A stretch of 30,852 nt of DNA, from assembly GCA_002413065.1 (NCBI GenBank), contig DHWH01000015.1, positions 424 to 31,275 of the forward strand. Reading direction: 5' to 3'. The position numbers and the translations under genes are program-made. The notes beneath the pieces are model-generated. The model had not been told where the DNA came from. It ran no database searches and saw only the letters and a program-made list of their open reading frames with translations. The stretch's first letter is position 1; each line of letters begins with the position of its first letter. The DNA comes from Patescibacteria group bacterium UBA5187. Its GTDB lineage: Bacteria; Patescibacteriota; Minisyncoccia; Phycocordibacterales; PALSA-1337. Shown one piece after another: positions 6,853 to 13,714 of the stretch.

Positions 6853-8735
6853 TATGATATTTCCGAAGTCTCCACAGTATTCGTTTCGAGAGAAGCCAGC
6901 ATGATTGGTTGTTCCCCGCTTTCAGCACCACTCATTTCTACACCCTGCCGGTCGCTTCTAACTTCCTTCTCCTTCTTATTTCTCTCCTTCGCCGCCTTCA
7001 TGAATTCCGTAAACAAAGGATGCGGCGCAAGCGGTCGGGCCAAAAATTCAGGATGGAATTGCGTGCCGAGGAAAAATGGATGCACGGCACGAGGCAATTC
7101 TGCGATTTCCATGAGAGTGCCGTCAGGAGATTTGCCTGAGAACACCAGACCTTTCTTCTCGAGCCTGTCGATATATTTCGGATTCACTTCATAGCGATGA
7201 CGATGGCGCTCTTGCACGACACTTGACCCATATGCCGCCGCCGCAACCGAACCTTTCAATAGTTTCGCCGGATATTGTCCCAAGCGCATCGAGCCGCCAT
7301 ACTCTCCTTGTGCAATTTTTTTCTTCTGATCAGGCATGATGTCGATGACGAGATGCGGCGCTTTCGGATCTATCTCGGCCGTCTGCGCGCCTTTTAGACA
7401 CAGGACATTTCGCGCATATTCGATGGTCATGAGCTGCATGCCATAGCAGAGTCCGAAATATGGAATGGCGTGTTCGCGGGCATATCTGATGACATTGAGC
7501 TTGCCTTCAATGCCTGATTCGCCAAATCCTCCCGGAACAACGATGCCGTCCATTTTCTCAAGTTGTGCATATGGATCAACCCCTTTTTGTGCTTTTTCGA
7601 AATCGCGCGCATTGACCGTGTGAATGATCGGCTTCACGCCAACCGCGCATCCTGAAAATTTGATCGCTTCGAGAACTGAAATATACGCGTCCGACAAAAT
7701 GAAATCGCCCGTATTGAAATATTTTCCGACAATGGCAATGTTGAGCGTATGCTTGGTATGATTTTTTATACTGCGCGCCATCTTCACCCATTCATTGAAT
7801 GAAATGGTCGGGAGGGCGGAAGCGGAAAAACTTCTGATTCTTTTGCTCTGCTCTCCCGAAATATTCAACGCCTCAAGAACAATGTCATCCAGCTTATCCT
7901 TTTTGAAATTGATAGGCACATCGTAAATGCTTTTGATATCCGGCGCGGAAATAACTCGCTTGGCGGGAATGTTACAAGCTGTGGCGATTTTTTCCTTGCG
8001 GCGGGCATCGAGCGGCAATGTTCCGCGGGCGATGATGATGTCCGTAGTCACGCCATACGAAGCAAGATGATATACCGCATGCTGGGTCGGACGGGTTTTC
8101 ATTTCGCCAAGCGCGCCGGGAATAGGCAAATAACTCACCATAATGAAGATCACATCATGCGGATGCCTGATCTTCAGCACGCGAGCCGCTTCGATGAACA
8201 TCACGTTCTGATAATCACCCACCGTTCCGCCGATCTCGATGATGGAAATGTCCGATTTATTGACCTTGGCGGAATGCTCGAACCTGTGAACTATCTCGTC
8301 ACGGATATGAGGAACTGCTTCGACGCACTTACCTCCATACTCAAGTGCGCGCTCTTTTTCGATAACGTGCTTGTAGACCATCCCGCTCGTAATGTAATCG
8401 TTGCCGGTCAGATCGCGTCCCAGGAAACGTTCATAATTTCCCATATCCTGATCGGTCTCCAGACCGGAATTCAAAACGAACACCTCGCCGTGTTCCGTAG
8501 GATTCATTGTACCTGCATCAACATTCAAATACGGATCAACTTTGATCAGATTGACTTGAAAGCCTTTTGCCGAGAGCAATGTTCCGATGGAAGATGAGGC
8601 AATACCCTTTCCTACGCCGGACATCACGCCGCCGATGACGAAGATGTATTTGTGATTGAGCGCCTTCGAAACTACCTTTGATTTTTTTGGTGTAGATTTC
8701 TTGATAGTCTTGGCCTTGGCTGCTCGTCGTTTCAT
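6852..8735 (-). CDS. pyrG: CTP synthase
   Basis: CTP synthase makes CTP from UTP, ATP and glutamine. The synthase domain has the P-loop 'GGVMSGVGKGIASSSIG' (35-51) and 'KVDPYLNVDAGTMNP'. The glutaminase domain has nucleophile C430 in 'YFGLCYGMQL' and the His-Glu pair in 'QFHPEF'. At 627 residues it is longer than the usual 535-545. The extra sequence is a Lys/Arg-rich N-terminus of about 28 residues and a polar C-terminal tail of about 45. The ATG at 8735 lies six bases after a TAGAAT box, so the extended N-terminus is probably translated. The downstream Nudix gene is translationally coupled. Confidence 0.97.
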   Translation of the reverse strand: MKRRAAKAKTIKKSTPKKSKVVSKALNHKYIFVIGGVMSGVGKGIASSSIGTLLSAKGFQVNLIKVDPYLNVDAGTMNPTEHGEVFVLNSGLETDQDMGNYERFLGRDLTGNDYITSGMVYKHVIEKERALEYGGKCVEAVPHIRDEIVHRFEHSAKVNKSDISIIEIGGTVGDYQNVMFIEAARVLKIRHPHDVIFIMVSYLPIPGALGEMKTRPTQHAVYHLASYGVTTDIIIARGTLPLDARRKEKIATACNIPAKRVISAPDIKSIYDVPINFKKDKLDDIVLEALNISGEQSKRIRSFSASALPTISFNEWVKMARSIKNHTKHTLNIAIVGKYFNTGDFILSDAYISVLEAIKFSGCAVGVKPIIHTVNARDFEKAQKGVDPYAQLEKMDGIVVPGGFGESGIEGKLNVIRYAREHAIPYFGLCYGMQLMTIEYARNVLCLKGAQTAEIDPKAPHLVIDIMPDQKKKIAQGEYGGSMRLGQYPAKLLKGSVAAAAYGSSVVQERHRHRYEVNPKYIDRLEKKGLVFSGKSPDGTLMEIAELPRAVHPFFLGTQFHPEFLARPLAPHPLFTEFMKAAKERNKKEKEVRSDRQGVEMSGAESGEQPIMLASLETNTVETSEIS

Positions 8736-8741
8736 GGCTCT

Positions 8742-8747
8742 ATTCTA
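8742..8747 (-). promoter_or_regulatory. -10 box of pyrG
   Basis: Minus-strand TAGAAT ends six bases before the pyrG ATG (leaderless). The dyad at 8765-8780 covers its -35 region. Confidence 0.5.
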
Positions 8748-8764
8748 AACAAGTGGGCATGCAC

Positions 8765-8780
8765 TTGTCTACTTAGACAA
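8765..8780. promoter_or_regulatory. Palindromic operator candidate between divergent genes
   Basis: TTGTCTA-CT-TAGACAA is a perfect 7-base-arm dyad. It lies between the divergent pyrG and 8862 genes and over the pyrG -35 region. The size and shape suit a dimeric repressor site; the regulator is unknown. Confidence 0.4.
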
Positions 8781-8802
8781 CAAAGTGAAAGTGTGTTGAT
8801 GC

Positions 8803-8830
8803 TTGCACCATTCCGCCAGTCGTGTAATGT
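8803..8830 (+). promoter_or_regulatory. Promoter of the gene at 8862
   Basis: TTGCAC, a 16-base spacer and TAATGT preceded by TG. The predicted leader of about 25 bases contains AAAGGA. Confidence 0.5.
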
Positions 8831-8861
8831 ACTAACCAGAGAACAACCGAATAAAGGAACT

Positions 8862-9524
8862 ATGGAAAAATTAGCGAGCAGTATCAGTATGCGGGAATTG
8901 GCGCGTCAACTCAGGAAAGCAAAAATACCTCTCAGGCAATGGCCGGAGGGATCGCTGGAATGCCTCCACCGCGATATCCAGAGCGATGTCGTGGAAGTCA
9001 TTACTTATCCGTATAAAGATGGGCCTTGGGCAATCGAAAAGCACGTCTCATCGGTTGTCGTAGATGTATATCGTATTCCCAGCGGTATCCGCATCTTGCG
9101 CGAAGCCGAGAGGTTCACGGGCACAAAGCCCGAGTTGTTGCGGACAGCTTACAGCGTCAGCGTAAAGATCCCTCATGGAGTAAATAGAGATGAACGCCAG
9201 GAAGTCGTGCAGAATTGCCTGAAAGAAAAACTAGGCTTCAAAGGACCGTTCGTGTTCATTGATGTCCGGAAAGATCAGGCTGTCCTGGAAGCTCGGTACA
9301 AACACCTGGAAATTAATTTTGGACACCGGCGATCCTTCATCCTCATGGAAAGGGATATGTACGAAAAAAATGAGGAGTACTCGGAGAAAACACCAGGGCT
9401 TCCAATTTTACGGCAGCTATTCCCTTTTGTCTGCGTAGTGCCGAACAGGTTTTCTTCAAGGAAAATACTGCGGACGCATGGAGAAAAGAGCCTCACTTAT
9501 GAATGGAAATTGAAAAATGAGTGA
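8862..9524 (+). CDS. Unknown protein related to the interrupted Nudix-like gene
   Basis: 220 residues of unknown function. The layout matches the broken gene at 4226: an N-terminal segment 'LARQLRKAKIPLRQWPEGSLECLHRDI' (compare 'ILENAQIPWKTWGTGTGRSFDDLYEQM'), then a hydrophobic strand 'VSSVVVDVYRI', then 'ILREAERFTGTKPELLR' and 'NRDERQEVVQNCLKEKLGF' at the position of the Nudix-box helix (compare 'RRCLVEELKF'). The metal-binding Glu residues are mostly gone, so catalysis is unlikely. I infer a Nudix-fold protein that has lost activity. AAAGGA lies three bases before the ATG at 8862. A longer frame from 8793 adds 23 residues without a ribosome site and would start upstream of the promoter. Confidence 0.7.
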   Translation: MEKLASSISMRELARQLRKAKIPLRQWPEGSLECLHRDIQSDVVEVITYPYKDGPWAIEKHVSSVVVDVYRIPSGIRILREAERFTGTKPELLRTAYSVSVKIPHGVNRDERQEVVQNCLKEKLGFKGPFVFIDVRKDQAVLEARYKHLEINFGHRRSFILMERDMYEKNEEYSEKTPGLPILRQLFPFVCVVPNRFSSRKILRTHGEKSLTYEWKLKNE

Positions 9525-9531
9525 TCCCGCA

Positions 9532-9554
9532 GCCGACACCTTGTCGGCTTTTTT
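9532..9554 (+). terminator. Terminator after the gene at 8862
   Basis: GCCGACA-CCT-TGTCGGC followed by six T, eight bases after the stop. Confidence 0.9.
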
Positions 9555-9580
9555 ATTGATTAATACAGAACCTGCCTGAT

Positions 9581-10537
9581 TTATATCTTCAAATATTTTC
9601 GCGCTGCGATATAACTTGATATGCCCCCGAGAAGTATGCCTGCCCCCATTATGATCACGAAGATCTGTGTGAAGTTGCGGACGAAATAAGTGGACAAGAC
9701 ATTCACAACCAATTCAAAATCTGATGCGACTTCCACACCGGCCAGACGCAAAACTATCGTATCGCCCCAATACGCAAGTGCCGCCATGAGAATGAGGGTG
9801 ATGAGAGCTGACACAATGCCATAGATGATGCCGGAAACGACCAGAGGCCCTCGCACATATGTATTGCTTGCACCAACCAGCTTCATGACCGATATTTCAT
9901 CTTTTGCGGTAAAGATCACCAGACGGATCGTATTCCACACGACGATCATGGCTACAATGACCAGGATAATCGCTATAGCGATGCCTGTCTGTTCGACAGC
10001 GGGAATAATCTTGCTCAAGCGGTCGATGATGCGTTTGTTCTGCTCGTAATTAATCTTTTCAATGATAGGAGTGCCATCGCCAGCTGTCGGATTTTTATTC
10101 TGAATGAAATTTGCAATGCCGCCATATTTTCCCGGATCAATGGCTTTGATATTGAGGGAGGCCGGGAATGGATTGCTGCCGATCTCGTCGAGGCCTTGCA
10201 TGATAAGCGCGTTGCTCTGCCATTTCGCCTTGAATGTAGCCAAAGCCGCATCTCGGGAAGTATATGTCGTGCTCGCAACCTCCGGAAGATGATTCAGATC
10301 TTTTTGCAAGGCCAGCATGTCAGTCTCCGGAGCAGATAATGCGAAGTAGACATTGATATCGACTTTGTCTTTGACATCAGCAAGCATTGATCGTCCGAAT
10401 GCGCCGGTGAAAAGGATCGCTCCGAACGCACAGAGAGACAATGTAATCACTACGATAGCCGCAAATGACAAAAAGCCATTTCTCCAGAAATTCACGAAAC
10501 CTGTGCGAGTTATTCTTTTTAAAGTAGTTAATATCAT
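9581..10537 (-). CDS. ftsX: Cell-division protein FtsX
   Basis: Membrane subunit of the FtsEX complex, which couples ATP use at the division site to activation of cell-wall hydrolases. 318 residues. A cytoplasmic start with 'RTGFVNFWRNGFLSFAAIVVITLSL' leads into the first membrane helix (about 20-47). An extracellular domain of about 120 residues follows ('VDINVYFALSAPETDMLALQ'...), then three helices near 180-205, 232-258 and 287-310. 'SVMKLVGASNTYVRGPLVVSG' is the family's conserved cytoplasmic loop. It lies 35 bases downstream of ftsE, but an extended -10 (TGC-TATAAT) sits six bases before its ATG, so it also has its own leaderless promoter. Confidence 0.95.
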   Translation of the reverse strand: MILTTLKRITRTGFVNFWRNGFLSFAAIVVITLSLCAFGAILFTGAFGRSMLADVKDKVDINVYFALSAPETDMLALQKDLNHLPEVASTTYTSRDAALATFKAKWQSNALIMQGLDEIGSNPFPASLNIKAIDPGKYGGIANFIQNKNPTAGDGTPIIEKINYEQNKRIIDRLSKIIPAVEQTGIAIAIILVIVAMIVVWNTIRLVIFTAKDEISVMKLVGASNTYVRGPLVVSGIIYGIVSALITLILMAALAYWGDTIVLRLAGVEVASDFELVVNVLSTYFVRNFTQIFVIIMGAGILLGGISSYIAARKYLKI

Positions 10538-10543
10538 GAGCTA

Positions 10544-10552
10544 ATTATAGCA
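10544..10552 (-). promoter_or_regulatory. Extended -10 of ftsX
   Basis: TGC-TATAAT, consensus, ends six bases before the ftsX ATG. Confidence 0.6.
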
Positions 10553-10572
10553 GATAGGCATGTGCGGCGTAG

Positions 10573-11253
10573 CTAAAGAATATATTTTCCGTTCTTATCA
10601 TCCTTGATGACCTTCCCTTTGTCCATAGTGATGATCCTCCCCCCAATCGTATCCACAACCCCCTTATTGTGAGTTGTGAGAAGCACGGTCGTGCCGAGTT
10701 CATTGATCTTGCGGAGAATACGAATGATCTCGTATGTATTCGTCGGGTCGAGGTTACCTGTCGGTTCGTCGGCAATGATAATGTCCGGCTGAGTCACGAT
10801 GGCACGCGCGATTGCCACACGCTGACGTTCACCTCCTGACAATTCTTTGGGGAAATTCCATATTTTATGTCCGAGGTCGACAAGTTCCAGCACATGCGGA
10901 ACATCCGAAGCTACTTCACGGTCAGTGCGACCCGATGCTTCCATGGCAAACGCAATATTCTCGTATATGGTTTTATTTGGAATAAGCCGGTAATCCTGAA
11001 AAACCGTACCGATACGGCGACGCAACTTTATCATTTCCTTTTTGGACAGACGATGAATATTCGCCGATTCGAAAAAGACGGCGCCTTCGCTCGGCCATTC
11101 TTCAGCTATGAGCATTTTCATCAGGGTAGTTTTGCCAGCCCCGGATGGACCGACGATGGTGATGAATTCCTTTGGTTCGACGCCGAAACTAACGTTATCC
11201 AGAGCCACGGATGAATCAGGGTATTTTTTCGAGACTTTATCGTAGTAAATCAT
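10573..11253 (-). CDS. ftsE: Cell-division ATP-binding protein FtsE
   Basis: ABC ATPase partner of FtsX, 226 residues, full family length. Walker A is GPSGAGKT (35-42), the Q-loop is 'VFQDYRL', the signature is LSGGERQ (138-144), Walker B is IIIADEP (158-164) followed by 'TGNLDP', and the switch His lies in 'LLTTHN'. ATP binding and hydrolysis drive the shape change in FtsX. The start is supported by an extended -10 (TGA-TATACT) ending six bases upstream. ftsX follows in the same direction. Confidence 0.96.
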   Translation of the reverse strand: MIYYDKVSKKYPDSSVALDNVSFGVEPKEFITIVGPSGAGKTTLMKMLIAEEWPSEGAVFFESANIHRLSKKEMIKLRRRIGTVFQDYRLIPNKTIYENIAFAMEASGRTDREVASDVPHVLELVDLGHKIWNFPKELSGGERQRVAIARAIVTQPDIIIADEPTGNLDPTNTYEIIRILRKINELGTTVLLTTHNKGVVDTIGGRIITMDKGKVIKDDKNGKYIL

Positions 11254-11259
11254 AGAGTA

Positions 11260-11268
11260 AGTATATCA
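11260..11268 (-). promoter_or_regulatory. Extended -10 of ftsE
   Basis: TGA-TATACT ends six bases before the ftsE ATG; leaderless transcript predicted. Confidence 0.55.
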
Positions 11269-11283
11269 GGACGAGAGATTTAC

Positions 11284-11400
11284 GAACAGCAGTAACGTGC
11301 CCCTTCGGCTAACGGTGTCGGCTTCTGCTGAAGCCGCACCTCCTTCTCCTTCGCCTTCGCTCAGTCCGAAAGTAGCCTCTGGAGCACATTACTGCTGTTC
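11284..11400. repeat. 117-bp nested palindrome between prfB and ftsE
   Basis: The outer arms 11284-11300 and 11384-11400 match at 16 of 17 bases (GAACAGCAGTAAcGTGC and its complement). Inside is a second strong hairpin at 11314-11340: GGTG-T-CGGCTTC, loop TGCT, GAAGCCG-CACC, with one bulged T. The structure starts one base past the prfB stop on the minus strand and ends 30 bases before ftsE. It may be a large terminator-like 3' structure of the prfB transcript, a REP-like unit, or a structured RNA. No T-run follows. Confidence 0.65.
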
Positions 11401-11401
11401 T

Positions 11402-12295
11402 TTACAATTCCTTTTCCGCCTCAATAAACTCATCCAGATCACCCTCCAAAACCTTGTCTACCTGCGATGTTTCGACATTCGTGCGATGATCTTTGACCAT
11501 TTTATATGGATGCAAAACATATGACCTGATCTGATTCCCCCATTCAATTGATGTGGTCGAGGATATTTGCATACCGCGCTCTTTTGCTATTCGCTCCTCT
11601 TCCGAACGTTTCCACAATTTGCCGCGAAGAATTTCCATGGCCTTCTCGCGATTTTGTGCCTGTGAACGTTCCGATGTGACGTGAATGGAAATACCGGTCG
11701 GCTTGTGCAGCAACCGAACGGCAGTCTCACGCTTATTAACATTCTGACCACCAGGTCCGCCTGATTTCGCAATACTTATCTCGATATCGTTTTCGGAAAT
11801 GACGACGTCGTTCGCGGATGCTTTTTCAAGTTTCGGAATTATTTCAACAAGCGAAAAAGATGTCTGACGCTTGTCATTGGAATTGAAAGGTGAAATACAC
11901 ACAAGCCGATGAACGCCTGACTCATTCTGCAATGTGCCGAAAACTTTTCCTTGTCCGGCTTTGCCGGTGATTTCCACGCTGACATTTCGATATCCCCCGT
12001 GATCATTTTCACTGCTGTTGATGACAGACCAGCCCCAACCTTTGCCGTCGGAATATTTGCGATACATGCGCATGAGCATGCCTGAGAAATCTTCTGCATC
12101 ATCTCCACCTGCACCGGACAATATTGTAAGGATCGCATCGCCTTTATCGTATTTTCCAATACCTTCGAGATTGTCTTTCAAATTCTGAAGTTCTTTTATG
12201 ACTGCCTGTGCTTTTTCTTTGTTGGACCAAAAATCTGGCGACTGCATAGCCACCTCAAGTTCCACAATTTTACGTCCTATATCCTCTTTGCTCAT
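11402..12295 (-). CDS. prfB: Peptide chain release factor 2 (short form)
   Basis: Class I release factor. The stop-codon tripeptide SPF ('[15 protein letters not shown]') marks RF2, which reads UAA and UGA, and '[18 protein letters not shown]' holds the catalytic GGQ. It is 297 residues, against about 365 for E. coli RF2. The first residues ('[26 protein letters not shown]') line up with the region just after the programmed frameshift site of classical RF2, and the middle of domain 1 is also shortened. There is no in-frame stop or shift site, so translation is direct. Start 12295 is preferred because an extended -10 (TGA-TATAGT) ends seven bases upstream; an in-frame ATG at 12325 is the alternative. 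Confidence 0.93.
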   Translation of the reverse strand: MSKEDIGRKIVELEVAMQSPDFWSNKEKAQAVIKELQNLKDNLEGIGKYDKGDAILTILSGAGGDDAEDFSGMLMRMYRKYSDGKGWGWSVINSSENDHGGYRNVSVEITGKAGQGKVFGTLQNESGVHRLVCISPFNSNDKRQTSFSLVEIIPKLEKASANDVVISENDIEISIAKSGGPGGQNVNKRETAVRLLHKPTGISIHVTSERSQAQNREKAMEILRGKLWKRSEEERIAKERGMQISSTTSIEWGNQIRSYVLHPYKMVKDHRTNVETSQVDKVLEGDLDEFIEAEKEL

Positions 12296-12302
12296 ATGAC
12301 AT

Positions 12303-12311
12303 ACTATATCA
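12303..12311 (-). promoter_or_regulatory. Extended -10 of prfB
   Basis: TGA-TATAGT ends seven bases before the ATG at 12295 and overlaps the stop of the upstream hydrolase gene. Confidence 0.45.
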
Positions 12312-13049
12312 TTTGATCTCTCCATTCCATAGATATTTCAGAACCGTCAAATAATGACCGAGATACCTATTTTCACTAACGCGCGGATTGAGTCCATAAG
12401 CCATCATCTCATCAGCCAGTTTTCTCCCGAATCTATAGGGAATATTGACATCGCATTTTGAAATATATATTTCAATTTCTTTTCCTTTGAGACCATCAAA
12501 ATTATGTTCCGGAGCGAGGTCATACCAGGCCTCCTTCAAAAAATCTAGCGTGATCCCCTGTTCTTCAAATAAATGCCGGACGTTCTGTGTTTTGAGGCCA
12601 TACCACATTGATTCAGCAAGATCACTTCCAGGAGCGACGAGAACGAGTTTGGTTACATGAGAGTTATGATTGGCTATCATAGCTGCCTCTATACATCCAA
12701 TGCTAACTCCGATCACTTGGACCTCCTTGAATGCATGCTGCTGTACCATACCTTCGATACCTGACCGGACACGGCTGATCACTTCTTTGAAGGCATTGCG
12801 TGTATATTCATAGTCCGGCGAAAGGAGCGATGAAGCTATCTTATATTCGAGGCATGAGTACCCTGCCTCAAAGACGCGCTTACGCACTAATTTATAATAA
12901 TCAGCTTCAGCTTTCCAAGGAGGTACGAGAACACACAGCACTCGTGAACCGGGTACAGGGTAGAAGTCACTTGTCAGTCCGATGTCACCACCAAAGTCAG
13001 TGACCTTGCCGCGGAACGGACCAATAATTCTGTCTGGACTAAATATCAT
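12309..13049 (-). CDS. Alpha/beta-hydrolase-like protein
   Basis: 246 residues with an alpha/beta-hydrolase pattern. '[35 protein letters not shown]' supplies the first strands. The nucleophile elbow is '[15 protein letters not shown]' (G-x-S-x-G). '[22 protein letters not shown]' holds the likely acid Asp, and '[12 protein letters not shown]' the likely His. It is probably a cytosolic esterase or lipase-like enzyme; the substrate is unknown. A TATACA box ends eight bases before the ATG and lies inside the 45-bp repeat arm at 13051-13095. The 3' end meets the prfB promoter, so the two genes are closely packed. Confidence 0.75.
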   Translation of the reverse strand: MIFSPDRIIGPFRGKVTDFGGDIGLTSDFYPVPGSRVLCVLVPPWKAEADYYKLVRKRVFEAGYSCLEYKIASSLLSPDYEYTRNAFKEVISRVRSGIEGMVQQHAFKEVQVIGVSIGCIEAAMIANHNSHVTKLVLVAPGSDLAESMWYGLKTQNVRHLFEEQGITLDFLKEAWYDLAPEHNFDGLKGKEIEIYISKCDVNIPYRFGRKLADEMMAYGLNPRVSENRYLGHYLTVLKYLWNGEIK

Positions 13050-13050
13050 T

Positions 13051-13095
13051 GAGTGTTTGTATAACGCGGCTCGAACTTTTTTTCAAGGACAGCCG
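13051..13095 (-). repeat. Inverted repeat A, left arm (carries the hydrolase promoter)
   Basis: 45 bases that match 13257-13301 perfectly in inverted orientation. The arm begins two bases before the hydrolase ATG and contains its -10 box (TATACA, 13058-13063). An internal hairpin CGCGGCT/AGCCGCG runs from 13065 to 13097. Confidence 0.95.
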
Positions 13096-13256
13096 CGATG
13101 AGCGGAAAAACCGACCGAAGTCGGGGGTGGAGGAGCCAACACAAACAGCGACGACAGCATTGTAAACACAGGGTGAAAACGAATCACTGGCACTCCCCAC
13201 AGCGGGGAAGGGTGTGGGGATACCCTGAAAGTTCAACCCCCGCCGCCTCCAGATCA
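13096..13256. other. 161-bp spacer between the A arms, no clear gene
   Basis: GC-rich, with a hairpin CCCCACA/TGTGGGG (13195-13219). A minus-strand frame runs through it, and its last part inside arm A ('RLSLKKSSSRV') resembles the recombinase C-terminus ('NLVLDSKKARGSCV'). It could be the decayed 3' end of a second recombinase, but the match is short. I do not call a gene. Confidence 0.4.
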
Positions 13257-13301
13257 CGGCTGTCCTTGAAAAAAAGTTCGAGCCGCGTTATACAAACACT
13301 C
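13257..13301 (+). repeat. Inverted repeat A, right arm
   Basis: Perfect inverted copy of 13051-13095. Its promoter-like TATACA points right, into repeat B. The last three bases (CTC) are also the first three of repeat B. Confidence 0.95.
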
Positions 13302-13382
13302 CATTCCACCACTCGGAGATTTTTCGACGAGTAGTGACCACGGTTTTACGCAGGAACCACGGGCTTTTTTGCAGTCGAGGAC
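13299..13382 (-). repeat. Inverted repeat B, left arm
   Basis: 84 bases matching 15095-15178 in inverted orientation at 83 positions. It is an inverted copy of the recombinase 3' coding end plus the last five bases of tRNA-Thr (CT-CCA). It lies 333 bases upstream of the recombinase ATG. Confidence 0.95.
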
Positions 13383-13403
13383 AGACGAGTTGCGATTTAA
13401 TAA

Positions 13404-13422
13404 TTGTGCGTAGTCCGCACAA
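13404..13422. promoter_or_regulatory. Palindrome upstream of the 53-residue gene
   Basis: TTGTGCG-tagtc-CGCACAA, followed by a -10-like TGATACACT at 13431-13439. It is a possible operator or promoter region. Confidence 0.4.
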
Positions 13423-13478
13423 AAATTTTCTGATACACTACCATTTACTCACGTTCCAATTTTGATTACTTAATCCTC

Positions 13479-13640
13479 ATGTCTCGCAAACCCATTCAGC
13501 ATAAAAAAAATCCGGCAGCGGTGGCGCTCTCAAAATTGGGCGCGTCAAAAGGGGGTAAGGCGCGGGCGAAAAAACTTTCGGCAGCGGTCCGCTCGCGGAT
13601 TGCCCGACGCGCGGCGAATGCCCGATGGAAGAACGATTAA
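13479..13640 (+). CDS. Small basic KGG-type protein
   Basis: 53 residues, strongly basic (many Lys, Arg and Ala): 'KNPAAVALSKLGASKGGKARAKKL' followed by 'RIARRAANARWKND'. The 'AAVALxKLGxxKGGxAR...IARRAAxARW' pattern matches small basic proteins that recur on bacterial chromosomes and mobile elements and whose role is not established. The basic charge suggests nucleic-acid binding. It is encoded 74 bases upstream of the serine recombinase on the same strand and may be part of the same mobile unit. The ATG follows a likely -10 box at 13434-13439; no strong ribosome site is visible. Confidence 0.7.
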   Translation: MSRKPIQHKKNPAAVALSKLGASKGGKARAKKLSAAVRSRIARRAANARWKND

Positions 13641-13673
13641 TTTTACCACCGGGAATTCTTCTTTTTTATTCGT

Positions 13674-13695
13674 AATGCTTGCACGAGCAAGCATT
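13674..13695. promoter_or_regulatory. Perfect palindrome before the recombinase
   Basis: AATGCTTGC-acga-GCAAGCATT, nine-base arms, ending seven bases before the -10 box of the recombinase. It is a likely regulator or recombinase binding site. Confidence 0.5.
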
Positions 13696-13701
13696 ATATT
13701 C

Positions 13702-13707
13702 TACAAT
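13702..13707 (+). promoter_or_regulatory. -10 box of the recombinase
   Basis: TACAAT ends seven bases before the ATG at 13715. Confidence 0.45.
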
Positions 13708-13714
13708 AAATGCC

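Noticed and set aside
12293..12345. Programmed frameshift site for prfB
   Set aside because: The upstream frame is the C-terminus of the alpha/beta hydrolase; there is no CTT-TGA-C slippery site and no missing RF2 N-terminus in another frame.
13225..13253. tRNA- or tmRNA-like 3' end (GTTCAACCCCCGCC...CTCCA)
   Set aside because: No matching T-stem or acceptor 5' strand could be found upstream, so it does not fold as a tRNA or tmRNA.
13098..13334. Short frames on both strands across the A and B repeat arms
   Set aside because: They combine repeat arms and spacer with no start signals. At most they are decayed recombinase remnants.
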